In this document: one piece after another, positions 40,657 through 49,523 of the stretch
How positions within the stretch are numbered: the first letter of the stretch is position 1
Layout of the letters: each line of letters begins with the position of its first letter
From: Polyangium spumosum
GTDB lineage: Bacteria; Myxococcota_A; Polyangia; Polyangiales; Polyangiaceae
Direction of reading: 5' to 3'
Assembly: GCF_009649845.1 (NCBI RefSeq)
Contig: NZ_WJIE01000001.1
Coordinates: 1,225,054 to 1,289,053 of the forward strand
Length of the DNA: 64,000 nt
The notes under the pieces: model-generated
Told to the model about the DNA's origin: nothing
Seen by the model: only the letters and a program-made list of their open reading frames with translations
Database searches by the model: none
Position numbers and translations under genes: made by a program

Positions 40657-41427
40657 TTGCTCGATCCGGTCGTCGCGACGTTGTCCCTCGCTGCTCTCCT
40701 GCTGCACGTCCCCGCAGCGCCTTCCCTCGATCCCGGCCCGAGCCCCGCGTGCCCGAGCGACATGCGCCTCGTCGTCGGGGCACATTTCGACGAGGTCCAG
40801 CACCTCTGCACCGATCCCCGCAAGGACGCGAAGACCACGCATTGCTTCGCGTACTTCGAGGACCTGACGGCGGAGGAAGGGACGCGGACGGACATCCGCG
40901 TCTGCATGGATCAATTCGAGGCGCCGAACCGGCGCGGCGCGCGTCCGCTCGTGATGCAGTCGTTCCGCATGGCCGAGCGCTGGTGTGGTGAGCGGGGCAA
41001 GCGTGTCTGCACCGAGCAGGAGTGGGAGCTCGCCTGCGAGGGCGGAGAGCGCAGGCCACTCGCGTACGGCTGGGCGGTGAACCGGACGCAATGCAACAGT
41101 GACAAAGCGTGGCGCCCGTTCGACGCGCGGGCGCTCGCTGCGGGCGGCGAATCGGAGAGGAAGGAGCTCGCGAAGCTCTGGCAAGGCGCGACGAGCGGCT
41201 CGTACCTCGGCTGCGTCTCGCCGTTCGGCATCTACGACATGATGGGCAACGTCGAGGAGTGGGTGGCGACGCGGCCAGGACGCAAATACCCCGGCGCGCT
41301 GATGGGCGGCTTCTGGGCGAAGCCGTGGACGGGCTGCCGCGGGACGAACGACGCGCACGAGCCGACGTTCGAGTTCTACGAGACGGGCTTCCGCTGCTGC
41401 GCGGATCCGAAAAAGAGTGAGGACTAA
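40657..41427 (+). CDS. formylglycine-generating-enzyme-like (SUMF1 family) exported protein
   Basis: 256 residues from TTG 40657. I chose this rare start because GGAGG lies 8 bases upstream and the upstream frame has non-coding third-position usage; ATG 40432 is the alternative. A hydrophobic N-terminus (residues about 5-22) suggests export. The SUMF1/FGE domain is clear: ICVCMDQFEAPN-type strand, WCGERGKRVCTEQEWELAC, YDMMGNVEEWVA, GGFW, and C-terminal FYETGFRCC. True FGE activity needs a specific Cys pair that cannot be assigned confidently, so 'family member' is safer. The stop overlaps the fmt stop by 4 bases, tail to tail. Confidence 0.8.
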   Translation: MLDPVVATLSLAALLLHVPAAPSLDPGPSPACPSDMRLVVGAHFDEVQHLCTDPRKDAKTTHCFAYFEDLTAEEGTRTDIRVCMDQFEAPNRRGARPLVMQSFRMAERWCGERGKRVCTEQEWELACEGGERRPLAYGWAVNRTQCNSDKAWRPFDARALAAGGESERKELAKLWQGATSGSYLGCVSPFGIYDMMGNVEEWVATRPGRKYPGALMGGFWAKPWTGCRGTNDAHEPTFEFYETGFRCCADPKKSED

Positions 41428-42356
41428 CCGCCGAGGATCATCCCCTTCGCGAGGGCGCGACCAGCGACGAGCTCCTGCGCGGACAGAGGCTTCCGTCCTT
41501 CGAGTTGCCCGCGCACGAGCGTGATCGAGCCCGCGCCACACGCGACCTCCACGCCCCATTTGTCCGCGGCGGTGATCGTACCGGGCGCGCTGAGCACGCC
41601 TTGCTCGGTGGCCACGCGCGTGGCGAGAACCTTGAGCCCCTTGCCCGCGCACGTCGTGAACGCGCCGGGCCACGAGGTCATGCCGCGGACGTGATCGTGC
41701 ACCACGCGAGCGGGCTTCGACCAATCGATGCGCCCGTGCTCCTTCTCCAGCATCGGCGCCATCGTCGCCGCCGCGTGATCTTGCGGCGTGGCGACGAGCT
41801 CTCCCGAGACCGCGCGGGCCAGATCGTCGCGCACGACCTGCGCCGCGAGCTTGCCGAGCTCGACGTAGAGCTCGTCGGCGGTGGTGTCCTCTCCGATCGG
41901 GATCCGGTGCGTCGAGAACACCGGGCCCGTGTCCATGCCCTCGTCCATCTGCATGAGGCAGACGCCGGTCTCGCGCTCGCCGCCCACGATGGCCCAGGTG
42001 ATCGGAGCGGCGCCGCGATACTTCGGGAGGATCGAGGCGTGGAGGTTCATGCAGCCGCGGCGAGGCGCGTCGAGCACGGCCTTCGTCAAGATGCGGCCGT
42101 ACGCGATGACGAGCGCGACGTCGGCGTTCTGCTCCGCGATGAGGGAGGCGAAGTCGGGGGTCTTCACCTTGAGCGGCTGCTCGACGCGCAGCCCGAGCTC
42201 GAGCGCGCGTTGCTTGACGGGCGGCGCGCGTACCTCGAGGCCGCGACCCGCAGGACGATCGGGCTGGCAGATGACGAGCGGGATCTCGGCGATCTCGTGG
42301 AGCGCTTCGAGCGCAGGGACGGCGATGGCGGGGGTGCCGAAGAAGAGGGCGCGCAC
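41424..42356 (-). CDS. fmt: methionyl-tRNA formyltransferase
   Basis: Formylates initiator Met-tRNA for bacterial translation. 310 residues, standard length. N-terminal MRALFFGTPAIAVPAL, the folate-site signature NLHASILPKYRGAAPI with its catalytic Asn-His, and a C-terminal OB-fold-type domain from about residue 205. GTG 42356 starts the first beta strand directly. It is not next to def (peptide deformylase) in this window, a common partner elsewhere. It follows the Toprim gene with a 17-base gap, so the ATPase/Toprim pair and fmt may share a transcript. Confidence 0.95.
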   Translation of the reverse strand: MRALFFGTPAIAVPALEALHEIAEIPLVICQPDRPAGRGLEVRAPPVKQRALELGLRVEQPLKVKTPDFASLIAEQNADVALVIAYGRILTKAVLDAPRRGCMNLHASILPKYRGAAPITWAIVGGERETGVCLMQMDEGMDTGPVFSTHRIPIGEDTTADELYVELGKLAAQVVRDDLARAVSGELVATPQDHAAATMAPMLEKEHGRIDWSKPARVVHDHVRGMTSWPGAFTTCAGKGLKVLATRVATEQGVLSAPGTITAADKWGVEVACGAGSITLVRGQLEGRKPLSAQELVAGRALAKGMILGG

Positions 42357-42373
42357 GGGCGGGGTGTAGCGCT

Positions 42374-43009
42374 TCAGAGCTGACGAAGGAAGTCGATGAG
42401 GGGCTTGAACTCGGGACGGGAGAAGTCGAAGACGCGATCCCTAGCTCCAGGGCCCAGTCGGGGGTCCTCGTCGCTGAGGACCGACAGGAGCGCGCCGATC
42501 CGTCCCTTGTCGGGGCTCTTCGCGCGGTGGCCCTGACCGTCCATGCAGGCGAGGAACCCCTCCACGCATGACTTCGGATCGACGTTCTTCGGATCGTTCG
42601 CCCACGCTCGCCAGACGAGGGACTCGATCTCTCCGGTGTTGCCGTCGCCGGATACGACGAAGAGGCCAATGCTGGCCTTTCCTTCTGCCTTCTTCGTCCA
42701 TTGGCCGTGACGGATGGCCTGCTTCGTGATCCGCGTCAGCTCGGTTTCCAGCGATGTGCACGTGGCGGAAAAACTCTCGTCCGCGTCGACGATCACGCCG
42801 ATGGCCTTCTTCTCGGCGAGTAGCTTGGGGTTCAGAAATGTCTCTAGCTGCGCGACCAGATCGGCCTTGCCGTTGAAGGGTTCGATGAAGACCCCCGCGT
42901 GGTTGCGGCTCCCCTTCTCGAGCGCCTCGGCATAGAACAAGAGATCGCTGTACCCCTCGACGATCAAGACACGGTCGCACGCCTTGAGCTTCGGCTTCTT
43001 GTCGCCCAT
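42374..43009 (-). CDS. Toprim-like protein (DUF3226/DUF4435-like) of the ATPase pair
   Basis: 211 residues. ATG 43009 preceded by GAGG at 6 bases; the longer frame to 43171 overlaps the ATPase gene and is rejected. The fold shows a Toprim-like pattern: conserved Glu in VLIVEGYSD (residues 14-22) and the DxD in VIVDADES (75-77), spaced as in Toprim nuclease domains. The C-terminal half contains VVSGDGNTGEIESLV and a GFLACMDGQG segment. It follows the ATPase gene by 8 bases. In PARIS-type and OLD-type defence systems an AAA ATPase acts with a Toprim nuclease; this pair is organised like that, as two chains. Confidence 0.78.
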   Translation of the reverse strand: MGDKKPKLKACDRVLIVEGYSDLLFYAEALEKGSRNHAGVFIEPFNGKADLVAQLETFLNPKLLAEKKAIGVIVDADESFSATCTSLETELTRITKQAIRHGQWTKKAEGKASIGLFVVSGDGNTGEIESLVWRAWANDPKNVDPKSCVEGFLACMDGQGHRAKSPDKGRIGALLSVLSDEDPRLGPGARDRVFDFSRPEFKPLIDFLRQL

Positions 43010-43017
43010 CCACACCC

Positions 43018-43971
43018 TCAACGAAGCTCGATGTCTCCGGCGATGGCCGCTTCGATGTGCTTGCGATCCAGCGTGCGCCCTTCGGCTGCATCGCCGATGC
43101 GGTAGAGCTGGATCACCCGCAAGTCGTAGCTCTCGCGCTCGGAAAAACACTCGTGCGCGGCGACGAGGCACTCGCGGGAGTGGGTCGTCGCGAAGACCTG
43201 GATGCCGAGCCGCTCAGCGATCTCCGCGACGCCTTTCCAGACCGTCGCGAGCGCGGTGTAGTGGATCCCGTTCTCGAGCTCGTCGATGAAGCAGATGTCC
43301 GGCTTGCGGCCGATCAGCGCCGAGACGATCGCGACCAGCCGATAGATGCCCTGGCCCGCCTGCGAGAGCGGGATGCGCTCGCGTAGGCCGACGTCGACGG
43401 CGATGAACGGCTTCGACTCGATCGCGTCGAGACGCACGGACCGGATGCGGCCATCGACCTGATTGAGCAACGAGACCAGAAGTTGTTCGTCGTCGTATGC
43501 GCGGACGGTCGCCGCGAAGGCATCGACCATCGAGTCCGGCGACCGGTGCTGCACGGATACCGCGTGAACGAAGAGCCGGGTGAACGCCTTGTCGTGAAAG
43601 AGGTGGATGTCGCCTTGCTGCCAGGCATGCTCCATGGACTCGGATCCAGCAGCAGACGTCGAGCCTCCCTTGACCAAGAGGACGCGCCTCTCCGATGGAT
43701 CGGATGTCTGCGCCCTGAGCTCGGATTGTTCGACTTCTGCGCCGTGCTTCGGCAACCAGCGATAGAACCGCTCGTCGACGTCGCCTGCGTTGGCACGAAA
43801 GAGCCCTGGCAGGCCCTTGATCATGCCGGGGTTCGCCAGCAGCGTGATCGCCTCCAGCAGCGACGTCTTCCCCGTGTTGTTCTCCCCAACGACGAGGTTC
43901 ACGCGACCGAGATCGCTCAACGCGAGCCGGGAAAACCCGCGAAACCGTTCGATCTCGATCGACTGGAACAT
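43018..43971 (-). CDS. AAA ATPase (AAA_15/OLD-like) of the ATPase/Toprim pair
   Basis: 317 residues. ATG 43971 with GGAGGG 6 bases upstream. N-terminal MFQSIEIERFRGF is typical of RecF/OLD ATPases, then Walker A GENNTGKTSLLE (residues 29-40), a signature-like IPLSQAGQGIYRLVAI, Walker B PDICFIDELENGIHY, and switch His in FATTHSRE. Length and lack of a Toprim domain show that the nuclease, if any, is the downstream gene. Likely dimerises and senses DNA or a phage factor, by analogy to PARIS AriA. No transposase or integrase nearby. Confidence 0.88.
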   Translation of the reverse strand: MFQSIEIERFRGFSRLALSDLGRVNLVVGENNTGKTSLLEAITLLANPGMIKGLPGLFRANAGDVDERFYRWLPKHGAEVEQSELRAQTSDPSERRVLLVKGGSTSAAGSESMEHAWQQGDIHLFHDKAFTRLFVHAVSVQHRSPDSMVDAFAATVRAYDDEQLLVSLLNQVDGRIRSVRLDAIESKPFIAVDVGLRERIPLSQAGQGIYRLVAIVSALIGRKPDICFIDELENGIHYTALATVWKGVAEIAERLGIQVFATTHSRECLVAAHECFSERESYDLRVIQLYRIGDAAEGRTLDRKHIEAAIAGDIELR

Positions 43972-43993
43972 ACGTCGCCCTCCTGCGTGCGCC

Positions 43994-44944
43994 TCACGCC
44001 CCCGAAGGGTGCCAGATCGTCTTCATCTCGACGAACCGCTCGATCCACCGCGGGCTCGTCGCGCCGTCCGCGTCGAACCAGGCTGCCTCGTCGATCGATC
44101 GTGTCCGCACGCGCTTCACGTTCACGATGCCCGCCTCCTCTGCCTTGCGCGCGAGCTCGGGCGTCACGTCGTGCAGATCGAGCGCCGCCACCTCCATGTG
44201 CTTCGCGAGGTGCGGGACGAGCTCCGCCGCGCGGCCCGTCAGCACGTTGATCACGCCGCCCGGCAGATCACTCGTCGCGAGCGCCTCGCCGAGCACGAGC
44301 GCCGTGCGCGGATCCGCCTCGCTCGCCAGCACGACGGCCGTGTTGCCCGCCGTGATGATCGGCAGCACCGCGCCGAGCAGGCCGAGCAGCGCAGGACGCG
44401 CGGGCGCGACGACGCCGACCACGCCCATCGACTCGGGCACCGTGAAGTTGAAATGAGGCCCCGAGACCGGGTTCAGGCTCGAAAACAGGCTCTGGTACTT
44501 GTCCGCCCAGCCCGCGTACGAGACTACGCGATCGATCGCCGCCGCCGTCTCGCTCGCCGCGCGTGACGCCTCGAGCCCGCCACGCTCGAGCGCGCGCGAG
44601 AGCTCGCCTTGCCGCGCCTCGAGCATCTCCGCGAGCCGGTAGAGGATCTGCCCACGGTTGTAGGCCGTTCGGCTCGACCAGCCCTCCCACGCGCCGCGCG
44701 CCACGACGACCGCGTCGCGCACGTCCTTGCGGGACGCCCAGGGCACGTTCTCCTTCGTCCCTCCGAGGCTCATCGGATCCGCCACCTGGATGTACCTGCC
44801 CGACTCCGAGCGGACGAACTGCCCGCCGACCAGCATCTTGTAGGCCTTCCGCACCGACAAACGGGCCGGCGCGACGAACCCGTTCTCGCGCTCGTCCGCG
44901 CGGGCGGGCGCCCCGGCCGTGTCTTTTTCTTTCGCGCGCGCCAT
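43994..44944 (-). CDS. aldehyde dehydrogenase-like protein lacking the catalytic domain
   Basis: 316 residues, against about 490 for a normal ALDH. The NAD-binding half is recognisable (MLVGGQFVRSESGRYIQVADP, then AITAGNTAVVLASEADP and SDLPGGVINVLTG), but the chain ends soon after and the catalytic Cys region and usual C-terminus are missing. Its ATG (44944) overlaps the active ALDH stop by one base (TGATG). This resembles the second, catalytically dead module of ALDH16 family enzymes, here encoded as a separate chain; I infer a non-catalytic partner subunit rather than a pseudogene, since the frame is intact and the ribosomal coupling is tight. Confidence 0.8.
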   Translation of the reverse strand: MARAKEKDTAGAPARADERENGFVAPARLSVRKAYKMLVGGQFVRSESGRYIQVADPMSLGGTKENVPWASRKDVRDAVVVARGAWEGWSSRTAYNRGQILYRLAEMLEARQGELSRALERGGLEASRAASETAAAIDRVVSYAGWADKYQSLFSSLNPVSGPHFNFTVPESMGVVGVVAPARPALLGLLGAVLPIITAGNTAVVLASEADPRTALVLGEALATSDLPGGVINVLTGRAAELVPHLAKHMEVAALDLHDVTPELARKAEEAGIVNVKRVRTRSIDEAAWFDADGATSPRWIERFVEMKTIWHPSGA

Positions 44945-46473
44945 CAGTCCACCTCGAGATACGGCAGGAGCCCCTGCCGGCCGCCCTCGCGGCCGAAGCC
45001 GCTCTCCTTGTAACCGCCGAACGGAGAGCTCGGATCGAACTTGTTGTACGTGTTCGCCCAGACGACGCCCGCGCGTAGCCGCTGCGAGACCCAGAAGCTC
45101 TTCGAGCCCTTGTCCGTCCAGACGCCCGCGCTGAGGCCGTACATCGTGTTGTTCGCCTTCTCGATCGCCTCCTCGGGCGTGCGGAACGTCATCACCGCCA
45201 GCACCGGCCCGAAGATCTCTTCCCGCGCGATCCTGTGCGACTGCGACACACCCGTGAAGAGCGTCGGCGCGAACCAGTAGCCGCGCTCGGGCAGCTCGCA
45301 CGGCGTCGAGAAGCGCGTCGCGCCTTCACGCTCGCCGGCGAGGACGAGCTCGCGGATCTTGTCGAGCTGCATCTTCGAGTTGATCGCGCCGACGTCCGTG
45401 TTCTTGTCGAGCGGATCACCCACGCGCAGCGTCTGCATGCGATCGCGGAGCTTCTGCATCAGCGGCTCGTACGCGCCCTCCTCCACGAGGAGGCGCGAGC
45501 CCGCGCAGCAGACGTGGCCCTGGTTGAAGAAGATGCCCGAGATGATGCCCTCGACGGCCTGATCGAGCGGCGCGTCCGCGAAGACGATGTTCGCCGCTTT
45601 GCCGCCGAGCTCCAGCGTCAGCTTCTTCCTCGTGCCCGAGAGCGCCTTCTGGATCCGCTTGCCGACGTCCGTCGATCCCGTGAACGCGACCTTGTCCACG
45701 TCCGGATGCGCGACGACCGCCGCGCCCGTCGCGCCCGCGCCCGTCACGACGTTCACCACGCCCGGCGGCAGATCACACTCCTCGATGATCTTCGCGAGCA
45801 GGAGCGCCGTGAGCGGCGTCGTCTCCGCGGGCTTGAGCACGCACGTGTTGCCCGCCGCGAGCGCGGGCGCGAGCTTCCACGCGGCCATGAGCAGCGGGAA
45901 GTTCCAGGGGATCACCTGCCCCGCCACGCCGAGCGGCCGCGGCGAGCGACCCGGGAAGGCGTACGCGAGCTTGTCCGCCCAGCCCGCGTAATAAAAGAAA
46001 TGCGCCGCCACGAGCGGCAGATCGACGTCGCGCGACTCCTTGATGGGCTTGCCCCCGTCCATCGTCTCGACGATCGCGAGCTCGCGCGCCTTCTCCTGGA
46101 TCACCCGCGCGATGCGGTAGATGTACTTGCCGCGCTCGATCCCGGAGAGCTTCGACCAGTATTTTTCGTACCCGACTCTCGCGGCCTTCACCGCGAGGTC
46201 CACGTCGCGCTCGTTGGCCTCCGCGACCTCGGCGAGCTTCTGCTCGGTCGAGGGGCTCACCGTGTCGAAGTATTTGCCCGACGACGGCGCGGTCCACTTG
46301 CCGCCGATGAAGAGCTCGTAACGTGGCTCGATGCGGACGTGATCGGCGGCCTCGGGCGCGGGCGCGTACGACCACGCCTTGCCGAAGTCGAGCGCTGCGC
46401 GCTTGCCGGGCGACGACGGCGCCGCGTGGGGCTCGCCGTTCGTACCTGCGAGGATCGTTTCCTTGGCGGTCAT
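44944..46473 (-). CDS. aldehyde dehydrogenase (NAD-type)
   Basis: Oxidises an aldehyde to an acid with NAD(P). 509 residues, full length. Catalytic Cys in QGHVCCAGSRLLV, the general-base Glu in LELGGKAANIVF, and the Gly-rich FTGSTDVGKRIQKA are all intact, as is the C-terminal NTYNKFDPSSPFGGYKESG. Sits between deoC (9 bases upstream) and the Cys-less ALDH-like gene, one operon. By context the acetaldehyde released by DeoC is a plausible substrate, with acetate as product; this is inference. Confidence 0.94.
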   Translation of the reverse strand: MTAKETILAGTNGEPHAAPSSPGKRAALDFGKAWSYAPAPEAADHVRIEPRYELFIGGKWTAPSSGKYFDTVSPSTEQKLAEVAEANERDVDLAVKAARVGYEKYWSKLSGIERGKYIYRIARVIQEKARELAIVETMDGGKPIKESRDVDLPLVAAHFFYYAGWADKLAYAFPGRSPRPLGVAGQVIPWNFPLLMAAWKLAPALAAGNTCVLKPAETTPLTALLLAKIIEECDLPPGVVNVVTGAGATGAAVVAHPDVDKVAFTGSTDVGKRIQKALSGTRKKLTLELGGKAANIVFADAPLDQAVEGIISGIFFNQGHVCCAGSRLLVEEGAYEPLMQKLRDRMQTLRVGDPLDKNTDVGAINSKMQLDKIRELVLAGEREGATRFSTPCELPERGYWFAPTLFTGVSQSHRIAREEIFGPVLAVMTFRTPEEAIEKANNTMYGLSAGVWTDKGSKSFWVSQRLRAGVVWANTYNKFDPSSPFGGYKESGFGREGGRQGLLPYLEVD

Positions 46474-46482
46474 CGTGTCTCC

Positions 46483-47427
46483 TCAGTCCTTGCTGAAGTA
46501 ATCGCCCGACTGGTAGGCGCCCGTGCGCTGCGTCTCGAGCTGCATGAGCACGTCGTTGAGCAACGTGGACGCGCCGAGGCGGAAGAGATCCGGCGTGAGC
46601 CAGGCGTCCCCGAGCGTCTCCTTGACGAGCACGAGGTAATGGAGCGCCTGCTTCGCCGTGCGGATCCCGCCCGCCGGCTTCATCCCGATCCGCTTGCCCG
46701 TCGCGTAGAAGAAATCGCGGATCGCCTCGAGCATCACGAGCGTGACCGCGGGCGTCGCGGCCGGCGTGACCTTGCCCGTCGACGTCTTGATGAAGTCCGC
46801 GCCCGCGAGCATCGCGATCTGGCTCGCCTCGCGCACGAGATCGTACGTGCCGAGCTCCCCCGTCTCGAGGATCACCTTGAGGTGCGCCGGCCCGCACGCC
46901 TCTTTCGTCGCCGCGATCTCGTCGAAGACACGCGTCTTCTCGCCCGCGAGCAAGGCGCCACGATCGATCACCATGTCGATCTCGTCCGCGCCCCACGCGA
47001 CGGCGCGCCGCACGTCCTCGAGCTTCACGTCGAGCGCCGAGAGCCCGCTCGGGAACGCGGTCGCCACGCTCGCGACCTTCACGCGGGATCCCGCGAGCGC
47101 GCGCTTCGCCACGGGGACGAGCTTCGGGTACACGCAGATCGCAGCGCAAGGCGGCACCTCGGGCGAGGCGTGCGGCCGCATCGCCTTCTGGCAGAGCTGC
47201 GTCACCTTGCCCGGCGAGTCCTTCCCCTCGAGGGTCGTGAGGTCCATCATCGCGATGGAGAGCCGGAGCCCGAAGACCTTCGCCTCCTTCTTGATGCTGC
47301 GCTTGCCGAGGGCCGCCGCGCGCTCCTCGACCATCACCTTGTCCACGGTGGGCGCCGAGAAATCGGGGTACGTCCGCACCCCGCTCGGCCCCGCCGCGCC
47401 CTTGCCATTGCCGCCTTCTGCAGCCAT
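46483..47427 (-). CDS. deoC: deoxyribose-phosphate aldolase
   Basis: Cleaves 2-deoxyribose-5-phosphate to glyceraldehyde-3-phosphate and acetaldehyde in deoxynucleoside breakdown. 314 residues. ATG 47427 has GGAGG 8 bases upstream. Schiff-base Lys in FIKTSTGK, the partner Lys in GMKPAGGIRT, and the N-terminal MDLTTLEG and CVYPKLVPVAKRAL motifs are intact. An N-terminal extension of about 40 residues is longer than in E. coli. First gene of deoC-ALDH-ALDH-like, a small pathway operon that would take acetaldehyde to acetate. Confidence 0.96.
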   Translation of the reverse strand: MAAEGGNGKGAAGPSGVRTYPDFSAPTVDKVMVEERAAALGKRSIKKEAKVFGLRLSIAMMDLTTLEGKDSPGKVTQLCQKAMRPHASPEVPPCAAICVYPKLVPVAKRALAGSRVKVASVATAFPSGLSALDVKLEDVRRAVAWGADEIDMVIDRGALLAGEKTRVFDEIAATKEACGPAHLKVILETGELGTYDLVREASQIAMLAGADFIKTSTGKVTPAATPAVTLVMLEAIRDFFYATGKRIGMKPAGGIRTAKQALHYLVLVKETLGDAWLTPDLFRLGASTLLNDVLMQLETQRTGAYQSGDYFSKD

Positions 47428-47547
47428 CGGAGAGCCTCCGGGGGTTTGGGGGCAGAGCTCGGCTCGTCCGGGCGAGCCCCCAATCGAGAGACCGCGGACC
47501 CTACCAGATCCTACCCGCGCCGGGACATCCCTGCTAAGGGTGACGGG

Positions 47548-48450
47548 GTGCAGAGCGGGTCTGGCCTCGTCTTCGTCAATGGAATCCGCCTCTACATCCA
47601 CCGCTTCCAGCCAGCCAGCGCCCGCCCGAGCGGCCTGACGGTCCTGCTCCTCCACGGATTCCTCGACTCGGGCGCCACGTGGGACCTCGTCGCCGAGCCC
47701 CTCGCGCGCGCGGGCCACGACGTGCTCGCGCCCGACCTCCGCGGCTTCGGCGAGAGCGACTCCGTGGGCAAAGGCGGCTACTACCACTTTCCCGATTACG
47801 TCGGAGATATCTCGGGGCTGCTCGACATCCTCGCGCCGAAGCGCCTCGCCCTCGTGGGCCACTCGATGGGCGGCGCCATCGCCGCGCTCTTCGCAGGCGC
47901 GAGCCCCCAGCGCGTCGATCACCTCGCGGTGCTCGAGGGCCTCGGCCTGCCCGGCTCCGATCCCGGCGCCGCCGTCGATCGCATGCGCACCTGGCTCGAC
48001 GACCTGCGCTCGCTCGATCGCACCCCGCGGCCCGTCGGCTCGTTCGAGGAGGCCACGAATCGCCTCGCCCGCAGGCACCCGCGTGTGCCGCGCGAGATCC
48101 TGGAGAGCCGCGCCCGGCTGCTCACGCGCATGCACTCGGGCCGGCTGTCCTGGGCCTACGACCCGATGCACCGCACGACGGCGCCGATCCCCTTCCACCT
48201 CGACGCGTTCAAGTGCTTCCTCCGCCGCATCACGGCCCCCACGCTCTACGTGAGCGGCGGCGTCACGGGCCTGCGCCTGCCCGACGAGGCGGAGCGGCTC
48301 GCCTGCATCCCGCGGGCGCTGCACGTCGACCTGCCCGACGCCGGCCACATGATGCACTGGACCGCGCCCGAGGCGCTCGCCGAGCGCCTGCTGCGCTTCT
48401 TCGCCTCGCCCGAGGGCCGAAGCTCCGAGAAGGAAACGACCCATGGCTGA
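47548..48450 (+). CDS. alpha/beta hydrolase
   Basis: 300 residues from GTG 47548 (AAGGG just upstream). Nucleophile elbow GHSMGGA, oxyanion region [10 protein letters not shown] and catalytic His in DAGHMMHW are all in the expected order; the acid is probably the Asp in the [15 protein letters not shown] region. Substrate unknown. It diverges from deoC with a 120-base gap and ends 8 bases inside the next gene (pentapeptide-repeat), suggesting co-transcription. Confidence 0.9.
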   Translation: MQSGSGLVFVNGIRLYIHRFQPASARPSGLTVLLLHGFLDSGATWDLVAEPLARAGHDVLAPDLRGFGESDSVGKGGYYHFPDYVGDISGLLDILAPKRLALVGHSMGGAIAALFAGASPQRVDHLAVLEGLGLPGSDPGAAVDRMRTWLDDLRSLDRTPRPVGSFEEATNRLARRHPRVPREILESRARLLTRMHSGRLSWAYDPMHRTTAPIPFHLDAFKCFLRRITAPTLYVSGGVTGLRLPDEAERLACIPRALHVDLPDAGHMMHWTAPEALAERLLRFFASPEGRSSEKETTHG

Positions 48451-48829
48451 GATCACCCGCAAAGAGCTGATCCTCGCCCTCATCTCCGCAGGCGACAACC
48501 CGCGGCTCATGGGCGTCGATCTGTCGGGGCTCGATCTCTCGGGCCTCGCGCTCCACCGCGCCAACCTCGCCCGCGCCAACCTGAGCGGCGCGAACCTCCT
48601 CATGGCGAACCTCTTCGGCGCGAACCTGAAGGGCGCGAACCTCCGAGGCGCGAACCTCACCCGCGCCGATCTCGAAGGCGCATACCTCGCAGGCGCCAAC
48701 CTGAGCGGAGCGATCCTCGTCGACGCCATCCTGACGGAGGCGAACCTGACGGACGCGAACCTCGACGGCGCCGACCTGACGCGCGCCGTCCTCGACGACG
48801 TGAAGGGGTATCGCGCCGCCTCTGATTGA
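48443..48829 (+). CDS. pentapeptide-repeat protein
   Basis: 128 residues. Roughly 18 consecutive A(N/D)LXX-type pentapeptides from residue about 25 to 118 form a right-handed quadrilateral beta helix. ATG 48443 with AAGGA upstream, overlapping the hydrolase gene by 8 bases. Such proteins can mimic DNA (gyrase-protecting Qnr/MfpA type) or act as structural adaptors; nothing here decides which. Confidence 0.93.
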   Translation: MAEITRKELILALISAGDNPRLMGVDLSGLDLSGLALHRANLARANLSGANLLMANLFGANLKGANLRGANLTRADLEGAYLAGANLSGAILVDAILTEANLTDANLDGADLTRAVLDDVKGYRAASD

Positions 48830-48860
48830 ATTTCCACGCGCGTGACGGCACGCTTCGTCC

Positions 48861-49523
48861 ATGCGACGTCACCCCTTCTTGTCTTCTTCTTCCCTGCCGC
48901 TCCCCCTGCTCTCGCTCGCGCTCGCGACGGGACTGCTCCTCACGGTGTCGAGCTCCGGCTGCGGGACCGATCGCGCCTGCTTCTACTGGACCGAAGTCGA
49001 AGGCGCTTGCCCCTCGCAATCCGAGGCGCTCGACTTCTTCCAGGGCGAATTCTGCTCGGGCAGCATCACCTCCGTCGACAGCGAGCCCTCGTTCGAAGGC
49101 GACACGTGCTGCTACGACGTGACCGAGGACAGCTCGAGCTTCGCCAACTGCGTCCCCGAGCCCGGCCCCTTCCCGCCCGGGACCTCCGTCGGCGTCGGCG
49201 GCTTCGGCGGAACGGGCGGCTTCGGCGGAGCCGGCGGCTCGGCAGGCGCGGGCGGCGCGGGCGGCGTCGGCGGCGTCGAACCGACGTGCGCCTCGTGCAA
49301 GCAGTTCCTGCTCGAGGACAACCCGCCCGAGCTCTGCCCCGCGTCCGTGCCGCTCTACGAGGCCTTCACCGACTGCAAATGCCTCGGCGCCTGCGCCGAC
49401 GTCTGCGGCGACGCGTGCATGTCGAGCGGGGCGCCCGCGGCCGACTGCGACAACTGCTTGCTCGACACCTCGTCACAAGGCTGCGGCATGCAGTTCTTCG
49501 CCTGCTCGAACGACGGGAACTAG
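48861..49523 (+). CDS. Cys-rich lipoprotein with Gly-rich linker
   Basis: 220 residues. Long signal with lipobox SSGC near residue 34. Mature part: a small Cys domain (ACFYWTEVEGACPSQ ... TCCYD), a Gly-rich linker (residues about 110-142, pattern GGFGGTGG and GGAGG), then a second Cys domain (PTCASCKQFL, CKCLGACADVCGDAC, CDNC, GCGMQFFAC). Probably a disulfide-bonded surface protein. The stop overlaps the kinase stop by 4 bases. Confidence 0.85.
   Translation: MRRHPFLSSSSLPLPLLSLALATGLLLTVSSSGCGTDRACFYWTEVEGACPSQSEALDFFQGEFCSGSITSVDSEPSFEGDTCCYDVTEDSSSFANCVPEPGPFPPGTSVGVGGFGGTGGFGGAGGSAGAGGAGGVGGVEPTCASCKQFLLEDNPPELCPASVPLYEAFTDCKCLGACADVCGDACMSSGAPAADCDNCLLDTSSQGCGMQFFACSNDGN

Noticed and set aside
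45235-47547. + strand open frame upstream of the alpha/beta hydrolase
   Set aside because: Antisense to deoC and ALDH; only the part from GTG 47548 has a domain and a start signal.
48483-48837. Minus-strand repeat-rich frame opposite the pentapeptide gene
   Set aside because: Antisense reflection of the pentapeptide repeats; no start signal.
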